Shown: positions 26,132 through 34,567 of the stretch, piece by piece
Numbering within the stretch: position 1 is the first letter of the stretch
How the letters are laid out: the number at the start of each line of letters is the position of its first letter
From: JBLIRR01 sp049472395
GTDB lineage: Bacteria; SZUA-182; DTGQ01; JBLIRR01
Assembly (NCBI GenBank): GCA_049472395.1
Contig: JBLIRR010000012.1
Location: 88,808-152,807 of the forward strand
Direction: 5' to 3'
Length of the DNA stretch: 64,000 bases
The notes under the pieces: generated by a model
The model's input: the letters and a program-made list of their open reading frames with translations, nothing else
The model's database searches: none
What the model was told of the DNA's origin: nothing
Translations under genes and position numbers: made by a program

Positions 26132-27661
26132 ATGCCAAAAAAAGAATCCAAGATGTTGGTGCCCTATCATCCAACTATAGAACAGCTGAGGCCTTTAGTC
26201 TTAGGGAAAAAGCTCAACATAGACAGATCAATAATAGACAATCTGGATACGAATATAATAATACTTGATAAAAATATGAATATCACGCTCATGAATCGTG
26301 CTGCTGAAAAAACATTAGGTGTCCTTTTCTCAGAGTTAAAAGGGAAAAGCTTTCTCTCCTTGAAATCACACTCAATGAAAAATGAGCTGAGCATAGACCT
26401 TAATGAAGTGATTAAAAATCAGAAGACTGTGAATAAGCGTGAGATTCGCTATTTATCCCCGGATAATACTGCCCATTTTATTGATTTTAATTATATGCCA
26501 ATAATCAATGATGATGGTGAGGTTGAGGGGATACTTTCATTTGGGAAGGATGTGACAGAGGCAGTTAATCAAGAAATTATTCAACAGGAGACAAATAATA
26601 AACTCAAGGAACTGCTCAAGCAACTGTCTAAAAAGGATAAGCAGATAAAAACATTACAAAATCAATTACGGGATAGATATAAATTTCATAATCTGATTGG
26701 AAAGAATTATCTGATGCAGAATATTTTTGATTTAATAGAAAAGATAGCCCCCACCGACTCAACCGTTCTTATTACAGGGGAAACAGGCGTGGGCAAAGAA
26801 TTAGTCGCCAAGGCAATTCATTACAATAGTCTTCGCAGAGATTACCCGCTTGTGAGTATCAATTGTGCGAGCCTTGTTGAAACTTTGTTGGAAAGCGAGC
26901 TTTTTGGTCATGTGAAAGGCTCCTTTACCGGGGCTATCAGGGATAAAAAGGGAAAGTTTGAGATTGCTGATAAAGGTACTATATTCTTGGATGAGATTGG
27001 TGAAATTTCTTTTTCAACACAGGCGAAATTATTACGGGTCATTCAGGAAAAAGAAATTGAACGAATAGGTGATGAAAGAAAAATCAAGGTCGATATTCGA
27101 ATCATTGCTGCCACTAACCAGGACCTTCTTGAAATGATTAAAAAAGGGAAGTTTCGCAAGGACCTCTTTTACAGATTAAATGTAATAAGCATCAAAATAC
27201 CGCCTTTAAGGGATAGAATTGATGATATCCCTCTTTTGACTAAACATTTTATCACTCTCTTCAATAAACGATATAATCAGAATATCAGAGAGATATCCCC
27301 GTTAGTGCAGAAAAAGCTCCTGAATTATTCCTGGCCGGGCAATGTGAGGGAATTGGAGGCAGTGTTGGAAAAAGCGATAATTTTAAGTTCATCCGATGTC
27401 ATAAAAGAAGTTGACATTACCCCTGCCGATCATCCCGCTTCCCTCTATCTGTTGCCTCAGAATAAAGAATCAGAGGAAGCGCTTACGTCTTATGATGAGG
27501 TGAAGGAACGAATAGATGAATTTGAAAAAAATTATTTCCTCACTGTATTTAAAAAATGTAAGGGAAGAATAAACGATATCTCTGAGTTGACAGGATTAAA
27601 CCGACGCACAATCTTAAATAAAGTGAAGAAATTCAATATTAATAAGAACGATTTTAAATAA
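26132..27661 (+). CDS. Sigma-54-dependent transcriptional activator with PAS domain
   Basis: The 509-residue protein has an N-terminal PAS domain (about 30-145), a short coiled coil and an AAA+ domain (about 190-430). The AAA+ part shows Walker A GETGVGKE, the sigma-54 contact loop GSFTGA, Walker B GTIFLDEIG and the R-finger region FRKDLFYRLNV. A Fis-type helix-turn-helix closes the protein (NDISELTGLNRRTILNKVKKF). The loop has Ser for the usual Ala of GAFTGA. It drives open-complex formation at sigma-54 promoters. There is no receiver, so the signal is read through PAS. RpoN itself is not in the window. Confidence 0.93.
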   Translation: MPKKESKMLVPYHPTIEQLRPLVLGKKLNIDRSIIDNLDTNIIILDKNMNITLMNRAAEKTLGVLFSELKGKSFLSLKSHSMKNELSIDLNEVIKNQKTVNKREIRYLSPDNTAHFIDFNYMPIINDDGEVEGILSFGKDVTEAVNQEIIQQETNNKLKELLKQLSKKDKQIKTLQNQLRDRYKFHNLIGKNYLMQNIFDLIEKIAPTDSTVLITGETGVGKELVAKAIHYNSLRRDYPLVSINCASLVETLLESELFGHVKGSFTGAIRDKKGKFEIADKGTIFLDEIGEISFSTQAKLLRVIQEKEIERIGDERKIKVDIRIIAATNQDLLEMIKKGKFRKDLFYRLNVISIKIPPLRDRIDDIPLLTKHFITLFNKRYNQNIREISPLVQKKLLNYSWPGNVRELEAVLEKAIILSSSDVIKEVDITPADHPASLYLLPQNKESEEALTSYDEVKERIDEFEKNYFLTVFKKCKGRINDISELTGLNRRTILNKVKKFNINKNDFK

Positions 27662-27702
27662 GACAGCAATCCCTTGTATTTCTAAGAGTGCACTATAATA
27701 AA

Positions 27703-27731
27703 TTGAAAAAAATTACATTTCATGCTATAAA
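27703..27731 (+). promoter_or_regulatory. htpX promoter
   Basis: TTGAAA (27703-27708) and TATAAA (27726-27731) are 17 bp apart, about 50 bp before the ATG. Confidence 0.55.
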
Positions 27732-27779
27732 ACTGACAATAGTATATTGATATTGAATTTAATAAAGGAGAAATACACT

Positions 27780-28664
27780 ATGAATCAAGTAAAAACAGCT
27801 TTTTTTATGACGGTGCTCACAATCTTGTTGGTCCTTGTTGGAAGTGCATTAGGAGGCAGAAACGGTGCAATTTTTGCCTTCATATTTGCCCTGGTTATGA
27901 ATTTTGGGTCTTATTGGTTCAGCGATAAGATTGTATTATCCATGTACCGAGCACAAGAAGTAAGCTATGAGGAGGCCCCCGAATTATTTACCATAGTCGA
28001 AAGACTTGCTCATAGAGGTCATCTGCCAATGCCCAAAGTATATATTATTCCACAGGAATCACCAAATGCCTTTGCCACGGGAAGAAGCCCCGCACATGCA
28101 GCCGTGGCAGCGACACGGGGGATTTTAAATATTTTGTCCGAGCAAGAACTTGAAGCGGTTTTAGGGCATGAACTTACACATGTGAAGAATAGAGATACCT
28201 TAATAAGCACTATAGCTGCGACCATAGCCGGGGCCATAACCATGCTCGCCACTATGGCCAAGTGGGGTTTAATGTTTGGAGGACTCTCAGGACGCCGAAG
28301 AGATGACAATGGTGCACTTGGCTTAATAGGCATTTTGATTGTTTCGATCCTCGCACCTTTCGCTGCGCTTCTTGTGCAGATGGCCATTTCACGCTCAAGG
28401 GAATATATGGCGGATAAAGGCGGTGCTGAATTATCGAATCATCCGTTGGCCCTTGCCTCTGCGCTGGAAAAGCTGCAAGCCTATTCGCGAAGAATGCCTA
28501 TGCAGAGCACGAATCATGCTACCGCTCATTTGTTCATAGTTAATCCATTTAAAAGTGATTTTATAGGTAATTTATTCAGTACCCATCCATCGACTGAAAA
28601 GCGCGTAGCAAAACTGCATGAATATGCCGAACAGCTTGAGGAGCCACACAACCTTTTCCTATAA
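27780..28664 (+). CDS. htpX: Membrane zinc protease HtpX
   Basis: The 294-residue M48 protease has the zinc site HELTH (H130, E131, H134) followed by VKNRD, and the third ligand in SREYMADKGGAEL (about 208-220). Two N-terminal membrane helices lie at about 7-45, with further hydrophobic segments around 145-195. HtpX degrades misfolded membrane proteins, with its active site on the cytoplasmic side. The start at 27780 follows AAAGGAG; an in-frame ATG at 27747 has no ribosome binding site. It is convergent with the phosphatase gene, 10 bp away. Confidence 0.95.
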   Translation: MNQVKTAFFMTVLTILLVLVGSALGGRNGAIFAFIFALVMNFGSYWFSDKIVLSMYRAQEVSYEEAPELFTIVERLAHRGHLPMPKVYIIPQESPNAFATGRSPAHAAVAATRGILNILSEQELEAVLGHELTHVKNRDTLISTIAATIAGAITMLATMAKWGLMFGGLSGRRRDDNGALGLIGILIVSILAPFAALLVQMAISRSREYMADKGGAELSNHPLALASALEKLQAYSRRMPMQSTNHATAHLFIVNPFKSDFIGNLFSTHPSTEKRVAKLHEYAEQLEEPHNLFL

Positions 28665-28674
28665 ATTTGTATAA

Positions 28675-29439
28675 CTATTGTGCAGATAAAATGCCCAGCA
28701 TCTGGGCGTGTATGTGGCCGTTACTCGCTACTATCTCCTGTGCATATATGCTAAAACTACCGGCGGTATAGGATGATAACATGCCGCCGGCTTCCGTGAC
28801 TATCAGGGAGCCGGCGGCCATGTCCCAAGGATGAAGTGTTGATTCCCAGAATCCATCAAATCTGCCCGCAGCTACATAACAAAGATTGAGGGCTGCGGAA
28901 CCATCTCGGCGGATTCCCTGGGCCTTAAATAAAAATTTTTTAAAATGGTTCAAGTTTTGATGCGACTTTTTCTCAATATCATAAGGAAATCCTGTCACGA
29001 GCAGACTTTTGTCCAATTCAGAAATGGGTGAGACATGAATCGGATTGCCATTGAGTGTGGCCCCTTTCCCTCGCTCTCCGGAGAATAATTCATCACGCAT
29101 CGGGTCATAGACTATGCCGTGAATTATTTCTTCATCCTTCTCCAAGGCAATCGACGTACAAAAACAGGGATATCCATGTGCATAATTCGTCGTGCCATCT
29201 AAAGGATCAATAATCCATTTATAATGAGAAGAATAGGGACGAGGGGGGCTTTCTTCAGCGAGAACGCCATGATCAGGAAATTTACTGCGGATGCGCTCGA
29301 TAATTATTTTTTCACATAACCTATCAATATCTGTCACAAGGTCTATTTTGCCCTTATAATAAATATTCTTTTTTTTGGTTAAATACTCTCTTTGTATCTT
29401 CCCTGCTTCCTTGGCAGCATCAATCGCAATATCAATCAT
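28675..29439 (-). CDS. Inositol monophosphatase family phosphatase (SuhB-like)
   Basis: The 254-residue protein has the Mg-binding motifs EES (about 62-64), WIIDPLDGTTNYAHGYP (about 76-92) and LHPWDMAAGSLIVTEAGG (about 200-217), plus GSAALNLCYVAAGRFDGF. It should remove phosphate from inositol phosphate or a similar small phosphoester; some homologues act on 3'-phosphoadenosine phosphate or fructose bisphosphate. Its ATG lies within the end of the cyclic-nucleotide-binding gene (8-bp overlap), so the two are co-translated. Confidence 0.92.
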   Translation of the reverse strand: MIDIAIDAAKEAGKIQREYLTKKKNIYYKGKIDLVTDIDRLCEKIIIERIRSKFPDHGVLAEESPPRPYSSHYKWIIDPLDGTTNYAHGYPCFCTSIALEKDEEIIHGIVYDPMRDELFSGERGKGATLNGNPIHVSPISELDKSLLVTGFPYDIEKKSHQNLNHFKKFLFKAQGIRRDGSAALNLCYVAAGRFDGFWESTLHPWDMAAGSLIVTEAGGMLSSYTAGSFSIYAQEIVASNGHIHAQMLGILSAQ

Positions 29440-31216
29440 TTACTCTTGCTGCGCACCTTTTGTGAGAAATATGTTCAAGAATTGGCCGAAGCCCGGTTCG
29501 ATCGATTTCATTACGAAGCCATTCAGGGTCCCAACGCCATAGCAAGATTTCTTGCAGCGCCCGAAGTGTAGCCATTCGTGGTGTATCTTCAAGAAATGCA
29601 ATTTCTCCAAGAACATCGCCGACATTCAGTATCCCGATAGTCTGGCCATCCTTGATAACCTCAACCTCTCCTGTAATAATCAGTCCAACCCAACGATCAG
29701 TATTCCCCATTTGAATAATAATATCACCTGGTTTGTAGCGAACGGGTGTGCCATTTTGTATCCACAAGTGCTTTTCTTTATCAGGAATTCCTGAAAAGAC
29801 CTGAGATTGTTCAAATGCCTGGCCAGTGAGTATAAAAGCCCTGAAACGTTCTTGAAAATCATCATGCATCACAGAATAAAACTGTTCAAAGGTGATTGAT
29901 CCAACTATTGCCGATTTAGTAATCAAAACATCAGCCACACGAGGTCTGTCATCTAAAAAGGCAATCTCTCCGATTCCTGTATCGCCGTGTAAAGTAGCGG
30001 AATGGATAACATTCCCCGAAGGAGTTCTCCCCAGAACATTGGCTTCTCCTGAAGAAAGCCAATAGAAAGTGCGATCACGTTCACCATATCGCGTTAAAAA
30101 AGTTCCTGCTTGGGCCATACTCCATTGCCAGGGCAATTGAGCAAGCTCGGGTAATAATTGAAATAGAGGAACGTTTTTATTAAATCCATCTTTTTCATAA
30201 TCAGAAAGTATCATAGGCTGTAATTGGTTTCGGCCTCGTAATAAAAATGCAGCCTGACACAAGTCGATTGTGTGCAAAATGACGCCAAAAGCAAAGCATA
30301 CGCTCGCAATTGATATAATAGTCTTGAGGATTAATCCTCCGGGAGTTATAGGGATATTGATGAGTTTAGGCAAAGACAGAAATGTCAGCACAACAACATT
30401 GATCCATATAATCAGGGAAAAAGCAGCCCAGGCCATCGATGCTTCTGTGTCAGTCTCAATTGTCTGGCCTGCAGGCAGAAAACGGCTCGTTATTGCCCAT
30501 CTGAGATGTTCCGGGAGGTCCTCAACGCGGAGAATTTTTTCCATTAAACGCGTTCCAGGGCCGGGTCGCAGTGGGAAGAGTGCGACAACTGTATAAATCC
30601 AGAACCCAATGGCAAAGCCCGACAATAGGATAGGATCAATCGGTTTCCATGCCAGACATGCAAAGCCCCAGATAAGAGGGAGAATAAGACTGAAGAATGC
30701 AGCTATCGAAGGAATGCCAAGACGCCAGACTACCGGTTCCACAACGATGCCAAATCCCCCGAATCCGACAATATATTTCTTGCCCTGGCAGTAATGCAAG
30801 ACAACACTTGCTTGCCAAAGAACCGAGAGGAGATACCCTAAAACGGATCCCCGCAATATTCGTTCACACTCAAACAACGTGTCGATGCGTGCCAATGGCA
30901 AACGGGTTATAAGGTTATAATTTATTCCGAGACCTAGTAATGCACCAATAAAGCTTATGATTAATATAATCCAGGCCATCCATGCAGGGCAGGGCATGAA
31001 GCGAAAGGGAATTCGCGCAACAGCATAGGAAGAGGAAGGCTCTTTCGAGAGTTCCTCTTCTGGTCGCGCTAATGATAGGGCGAGTCCAAATGGAATGCTC
31101 TCATAATTATCAGGATGATCTGCCACGTACCATACGCGGCTGTGCTCTTTTTTGACAGCAGCCTGTTTTGACCCGAGAATCCATTGATACCGATTATATG
31201 TCTCTGTTTTATTCAT
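29432..31216 (-). CDS. Membrane protein with two cyclic-nucleotide-binding domains, degenerate M50-like core
   Basis: The 594-residue protein has about six to seven membrane segments between residues 70 and 330. Two cNMP-binding domains follow, at about 350-450 (GEIAFLDDRPRVADV) and 480-585 (GDVLGEIAFLEDTPRMATL). The membrane part resembles M50-type peptidases of the YydH/PqqL-neighbour group: LWQASVVLHYCQGKKYIVGF stands where HExxH would be, and FPLRPGPGTRLMEKILRVEDL stands where the second metal motif NPLL..DGY..L would be. Both metal motifs are lost, so it is probably a non-catalytic sensor. The resemblance is my judgement by eye. AAGGAAAAAG precedes the ATG. It overlaps the inositol-phosphatase gene. 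Confidence 0.7.
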   Translation of the reverse strand: MNKTETYNRYQWILGSKQAAVKKEHSRVWYVADHPDNYESIPFGLALSLARPEEELSKEPSSSYAVARIPFRFMPCPAWMAWIILIISFIGALLGLGINYNLITRLPLARIDTLFECERILRGSVLGYLLSVLWQASVVLHYCQGKKYIVGFGGFGIVVEPVVWRLGIPSIAAFFSLILPLIWGFACLAWKPIDPILLSGFAIGFWIYTVVALFPLRPGPGTRLMEKILRVEDLPEHLRWAITSRFLPAGQTIETDTEASMAWAAFSLIIWINVVVLTFLSLPKLINIPITPGGLILKTIISIASVCFAFGVILHTIDLCQAAFLLRGRNQLQPMILSDYEKDGFNKNVPLFQLLPELAQLPWQWSMAQAGTFLTRYGERDRTFYWLSSGEANVLGRTPSGNVIHSATLHGDTGIGEIAFLDDRPRVADVLITKSAIVGSITFEQFYSVMHDDFQERFRAFILTGQAFEQSQVFSGIPDKEKHLWIQNGTPVRYKPGDIIIQMGNTDRWVGLIITGEVEVIKDGQTIGILNVGDVLGEIAFLEDTPRMATLRALQEILLWRWDPEWLRNEIDRTGLRPILEHISHKRCAARVND

Positions 31217-31284
31217 AGGCTTTTTCCTTATAAAAATATATTTATATTATATATCGGAAAAAGCCAACTATTTATTTTTAGTAT

Positions 31285-31302
31285 TCAACACTTCTTATTG
31301 TG
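31285..31302 (-). repeat. Copy of the TCArCACTTCTyATTGTG repeat (left, inverted)
   Basis: TCAACACTTCTTATTGTG matches the reverse complement of the copy at 32050-32067 at 16 of 18 positions. The two copies face each other and bracket the CBS/selenoprotein pair. Confidence 0.5.
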
Positions 31303-31345
31303 ACAGTGATGGTCCTGAAATTAAAAAGTGCGGTGCGATAATTGG

Positions 31346-31510
31346 TTAATTGGAAATCAAGAGATAACCGAGTAACGCGCCGATTAACATCCCTGACCAG
31401 GGATTTGAGGTAAGACTTCAGCCTTTTGCTCCTATACAACGGCTGAGGTATCCTAATCCAAATCCTATTGCTGCTCCTATAAGCGTGCCGATAATTTTTT
31501 TCGGACTCAT
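31346..31510 (-). CDS. Putative selenoprotein, DUF6132-like small membrane protein (TGA read as Sec)
   Basis: The 54-residue frame contains one internal TGA (31420-31418, codon 31) and ends at TAA (31348-31346). Before the TGA is a glycine-zipper-like membrane segment (IIGTLIGAAIGFGLGYL); after it comes SLTSNPWSGMLIGALLGYLL, a second one. From memory, DUF6132 proteins have GC..G(S/T)CP(I/L)TSNP between two such segments, so the TGA replaces a family cysteine. Cys25 lies six residues before it, giving a possible Cys/Sec redox pair. A SECIS-like hairpin lies at 31389-31404. The ATG overlaps the TGA stop of the upstream CBS gene (ATGA), which supports real translation from here. Selenium-insertion genes (selA-D) are not in the window. 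The alternative is a pseudogene broken by one stop. Confidence 0.7.
31389..31404 (-). promoter_or_regulatory. Bacterial SECIS element
   Basis: Read on the minus strand, ATCCCT-GGTC-AGGGAT forms a 6-bp perfect stem with a 4-nt loop that starts with GG. The first loop G is 20 nt after the TGA. Bacterial SECIS hairpins need a G in the first two loop bases at about 16-37 nt from the UGA. E. coli fdhF has the same GGUC in its loop, starting at 19 nt. Confidence 0.7.
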
Positions 31511-31971
31511 TGTTTTGGCCCATCTATTGCGTGTTTCAGTAATGCCTGGAATACATCACTCTGACTCACGATTCCCACGAGCTTATTTGCTTCTCCGGAA
31601 ATCACGGGTAATCTTCTTATCTTATTGATAATCATAACAGCGCAAGCCCTCATAATAGGAGTGCTTGGCGTTATGAGAATAAGCTTCTCTTTCATGATAT
31701 CTTTTGCTTTAAGACGTGTGAGCTCTTTTCGTTTTTCGTTTGTAAATCCATACGTCAGCGCCTTAGGCACATCACTTATAAATTCGGAATAATCGGGGAA
31801 TAGCCTTTGTAATAGATCTTTCTCTGAGATAATGCCGATGATTTTATCTTTCCCATCCACAACCGGAACACCACTTATCTTATTTTTATCAATTATATAT
31901 ATCACCTCTTTGATATAAGTTTCCGGTCCTACAGTAATTACGTGAGAGGTCATAATTTTATCTACCGTCAT
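31507..31971 (-). CDS. Tandem CBS-domain protein
   Basis: The 154-residue protein has two CBS motifs (about 1-60: MTSHVITVGP, VPVVDGKDKIIGIISEKDLL; about 90-148: DIMKEKLILITPSTP, RRLPVISGEANKLVGIVSQSDVF). Stand-alone CBS pairs bind adenine nucleotides (AMP, ATP, SAM) and regulate a partner. The obvious partner is the overlapping small selenoprotein, since the genes share ATGA. AGGAGGAATATTT is a strong ribosome binding site. Ligand unknown. Confidence 0.9.
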   Translation of the reverse strand: MTVDKIMTSHVITVGPETYIKEVIYIIDKNKISGVPVVDGKDKIIGIISEKDLLQRLFPDYSEFISDVPKALTYGFTNEKRKELTRLKAKDIMKEKLILITPSTPIMRACAVMIINKIRRLPVISGEANKLVGIVSQSDVFQALLKHAIDGPKQ

Positions 31972-32049
31972 AAATATTCCTCCTGAATTAGATTTTTTCA
32001 GCGATTCTCATTTTGACTGATGTATTTTCCTCCAACATGGTGGGTGTCC

Positions 32050-32067
32050 CACAATGAGAAGTGCTGA
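32050..32067 (+). repeat. Copy of the TCArCACTTCTyATTGTG repeat (right)
   Basis: CACAATGAGAAGTGCTGA lies inverted relative to the copy at 31285-31302. A third copy, CACAAGGAGAAGTGCTAA (32130-32147), follows in the same orientation 62 bp on. Confidence 0.5.
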
Positions 32068-32129
32068 GGTTTTCTTATTATTGTATTATATCAATTATTA
32101 TAGTAAAGTAAAGGCACATTTATTATGTC

Positions 32130-32147
32130 CACAAGGAGAAGTGCTAA
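32130..32147 (+). repeat. Third close copy of the 18-bp repeat
   Basis: CACAAGGAGAAGTGCTAA matches the copy at 32050-32067 at 16 of 18 positions, in direct orientation. Confidence 0.45.
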
Positions 32148-32233
32148 CATTTTATCTTTGAAAACCTGGCAGGAATAGTGCTAAATGCCGATTAAATCAA
32201 TACAATCTGAAATTAATTGAAAGGAGTCTGATT

Positions 32234-33445
32234 ATGCTGAGAATGCTTGAAGATTATATTGAGGTCGTTGGTGATACTATCATCGCAGACATTCATAAAA
32301 AAGCGAGGAAATTATATAATAAACATATCATTCAGATTAATTCCACCTTTATTGGCGGAGGAGTGGCTGAAATATTGAGCTGTCTTGTGCCGATGATGAA
32401 CGATGTTGGTATTGATACAGGATGGCGTGTGGTGCATGGGAACGCGGCATTCTACAATATCACGAAGAAGATCCATAATGGGCTGCAAAGCGCGCCTATT
32501 CAACTTTCAAATATGGAGAAGAAATTATATGGGGAAGTGAACGAGGAATTTGCTTCATATACTCACATCGGTCATGATTGTGTAATTATGCATGATCCTC
32601 AACCATTACCGCTTATTTATTATTTCAAGAAACGGCAACCCTGGATATGGCGTTGCCATATAGACCTTTCTGATCCTAATAGGGAATTATGGGAATTCTT
32701 GAAAAATTTTATGCTTCGCTATGATGTAATTATTATTTCCCGGGAAGAATATAAAAAGAAAGACCTCCCTGTTGAACAAAGGGTAATCCCTCCTGCCATT
32801 GATCCCCTTTCTATCAAGAATCGCATCATGTCAAAGCGGGATATTGCCAGTTACATAAAAAATACCTGTATTCCCACTGATAAGCCTATTATTACCCAGG
32901 TCTCACGAATGGATATATGGAAGGACCCAGAAGGAGTGCTGGAGATTTATAATAAGGTGCGCGAAAAAGTTGATTGTCGCCTGCTTTATTGCTATAATCT
33001 CGCCTCTGATGATCCGGAGGGAATAGAAATATATAACCGGATACTCGAGAAAGCAAAAGACATGGTCAAAAAAAATGATGTGCTCTTTGTTATGGGAAAT
33101 AACGAATTTCTTGTGAATGCGATACAGAGTATTTCGAGCGTTATTATTCAGAAATCAACCAAAGAGGGATTTTGTCTTGCCGTAACTGAGAGTTTATGGA
33201 AGGCAAAACCTGTCGTGGCCTCCCGTGTGGGGGGAATACCATCTCAAATCATAGATGGAGTGACTGGCTTCCTTATAGAGCCCTATGATTATCAAGGTTT
33301 TGCCGACAGAATTATCACTCTGCTCAGAAATAAGAAACTGGCAGAGGAGATGGGGCAAAGGGCACGGGAATTTGTGCGCGAAAATTTTTTAGTAACACGA
33401 CTAATGGGCAATTATCTTGATTTAATTAATGAACTTGTAAATTAA
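32234..33445 (+). CDS. treT: GT4 trehalose synthase (TreT-like)
   Basis: The 403-residue GT-B glycosyltransferase begins with the TreT-type N-terminus: INSTFIGGGVAEILSCLVPMMND, GWRVVHGN..FYNITKKIHNGLQ and HDPQPLPLIYYF. The donor-site block EGFCLAVTESLWKAKPVVASRVGGIPSQI is at about 316-344. TreT makes trehalose from NDP-glucose and glucose in one reversible step, giving an osmolyte or carbon store. AAGGAGTCTGATT precedes the ATG. The flavoprotein gene follows after 3 bp. Exact donor and acceptor are inferred from the family. Confidence 0.85.
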   Translation: MLRMLEDYIEVVGDTIIADIHKKARKLYNKHIIQINSTFIGGGVAEILSCLVPMMNDVGIDTGWRVVHGNAAFYNITKKIHNGLQSAPIQLSNMEKKLYGEVNEEFASYTHIGHDCVIMHDPQPLPLIYYFKKRQPWIWRCHIDLSDPNRELWEFLKNFMLRYDVIIISREEYKKKDLPVEQRVIPPAIDPLSIKNRIMSKRDIASYIKNTCIPTDKPIITQVSRMDIWKDPEGVLEIYNKVREKVDCRLLYCYNLASDDPEGIEIYNRILEKAKDMVKKNDVLFVMGNNEFLVNAIQSISSVIIQKSTKEGFCLAVTESLWKAKPVVASRVGGIPSQIIDGVTGFLIEPYDYQGFADRIITLLRNKKLAEEMGQRAREFVRENFLVTRLMGNYLDLINELVN

Positions 33446-33448
33446 TAT

Positions 33449-34567
33449 ATGGATAGAATGAGAATCACCATCATAGGTGCCGGTATCATTGGCTTATCAA
33501 TAGCAGCAGAATTATCCCAAACGTATGAAGATATCCTCGTTCTTGAGAAAAATGATAATTTTGGTCAAGAAACAAGCAGCCGAAACAGTGAGGTACTGCA
33601 TGCCGGTATTTATTATCCGACAGGCTCGTTAAAGCATAGATTATGCGTGGATGGATTAGAGATTTTATATGAGCTATGTGTGAGGGAGTCTATCCCTCAT
33701 AAACGCATTGGCAAGATTATTATCGCGACTGACGAGGCTGAGTTGGAGGATGTGCGCTCGTTATTTGAAAGAGCCCGCATAAATGGCGTCAAGGATATAG
33801 AGCTTCTAGGACAGCGTGATATCCGGAAACGTGAACGTAATACAAATGCATTAGCAGGACTCTATTCCCCCCGGACCGGTATTATTGATTCGCATTCATT
33901 AATGAAATATTTTATCAGAAAGGCCAGCTCAGCGGGTGTGGATATTGTCTATGGCAGTGAAGTTAATTTGGTGCAAAAAGAGGATCAAGGCTTTATTATT
34001 GGCTTAAAAGACGATGAATATCGATTTGTATCCGACCTTGTTGTGAATTGCGCAGGGCTTTTTTCTGATCAGGTTGCCGCCCTTGCAGGGCTTGATATAG
34101 ATAAGTGCGGGTATCGGCTTTATTACTGTAAGGGAGATTATTTTGCCTATGCTAAACCATCCCTTGTCAATATGCTCGTGTACCCATTACCTCATGAGAA
34201 AAAGGGTGGCTTGGGAGTCCACGCAACACTGGATTTAGGTTCACGACTTCGCTTTGGTCCGGATGCTGAATATATTGATAATAAGATTCATTATGCTGTT
34301 AATCCGGATAAGACTGAGGTGTTTTATAATGCAGCATGTAAGATTATTCCCAATCTTGAAAGGGAAGCGCTTATCCCGGACATGGCAGGTATAAGGCCAA
34401 AACTTCAAGGACCTGATGATTCATTTAGGGATTTCATTATAAAAGAAGAATCAGAGAAAGGGGTCAGGGGATTGATTAATCTTATCGGGATTGAATCCCC
34501 GGGGCTTACTGCATGTGCAGCCATTGCCAGAATGGTGGCGAACATGGCCGCACCTATTCTGGATTAA
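33449..34567 (+). CDS. FAD-dependent oxidoreductase, L-2-hydroxyglutarate dehydrogenase-like
   Basis: The 372-residue protein has an N-terminal Rossmann motif ITIIGAGIIGLSIAAEL, followed by ETSSRNSEVLHAGIYYPTGSLK, the hallmark of LhgO/L2HGDH proteins. GIIDSHSLMKYF, CAGLFSDQVA and a C-terminal GIRPKLQGP and GIESPGLTACAAIARM also fit. It should oxidise L-2-hydroxyglutarate or a related hydroxyacid and pass electrons to the quinone pool. The start ATG lies 3 bp after the TreT stop; an inner Met at residue 4 is an alternative. It overlaps the convergent TauE gene by 4 bp. Confidence 0.88.
   Translation: MDRMRITIIGAGIIGLSIAAELSQTYEDILVLEKNDNFGQETSSRNSEVLHAGIYYPTGSLKHRLCVDGLEILYELCVRESIPHKRIGKIIIATDEAELEDVRSLFERARINGVKDIELLGQRDIRKRERNTNALAGLYSPRTGIIDSHSLMKYFIRKASSAGVDIVYGSEVNLVQKEDQGFIIGLKDDEYRFVSDLVVNCAGLFSDQVAALAGLDIDKCGYRLYYCKGDYFAYAKPSLVNMLVYPLPHEKKGGLGVHATLDLGSRLRFGPDAEYIDNKIHYAVNPDKTEVFYNAACKIIPNLEREALIPDMAGIRPKLQGPDDSFRDFIIKEESEKGVRGLINLIGIESPGLTACAAIARMVANMAAPILD

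Noticed and set aside
31278..31523. 81-codon minus-strand frame over the selenoprotein
   Set aside because: It is in another frame, has no ribosome binding site, and its sequence is basic and low-quality compared with the membrane protein read through the TGA.
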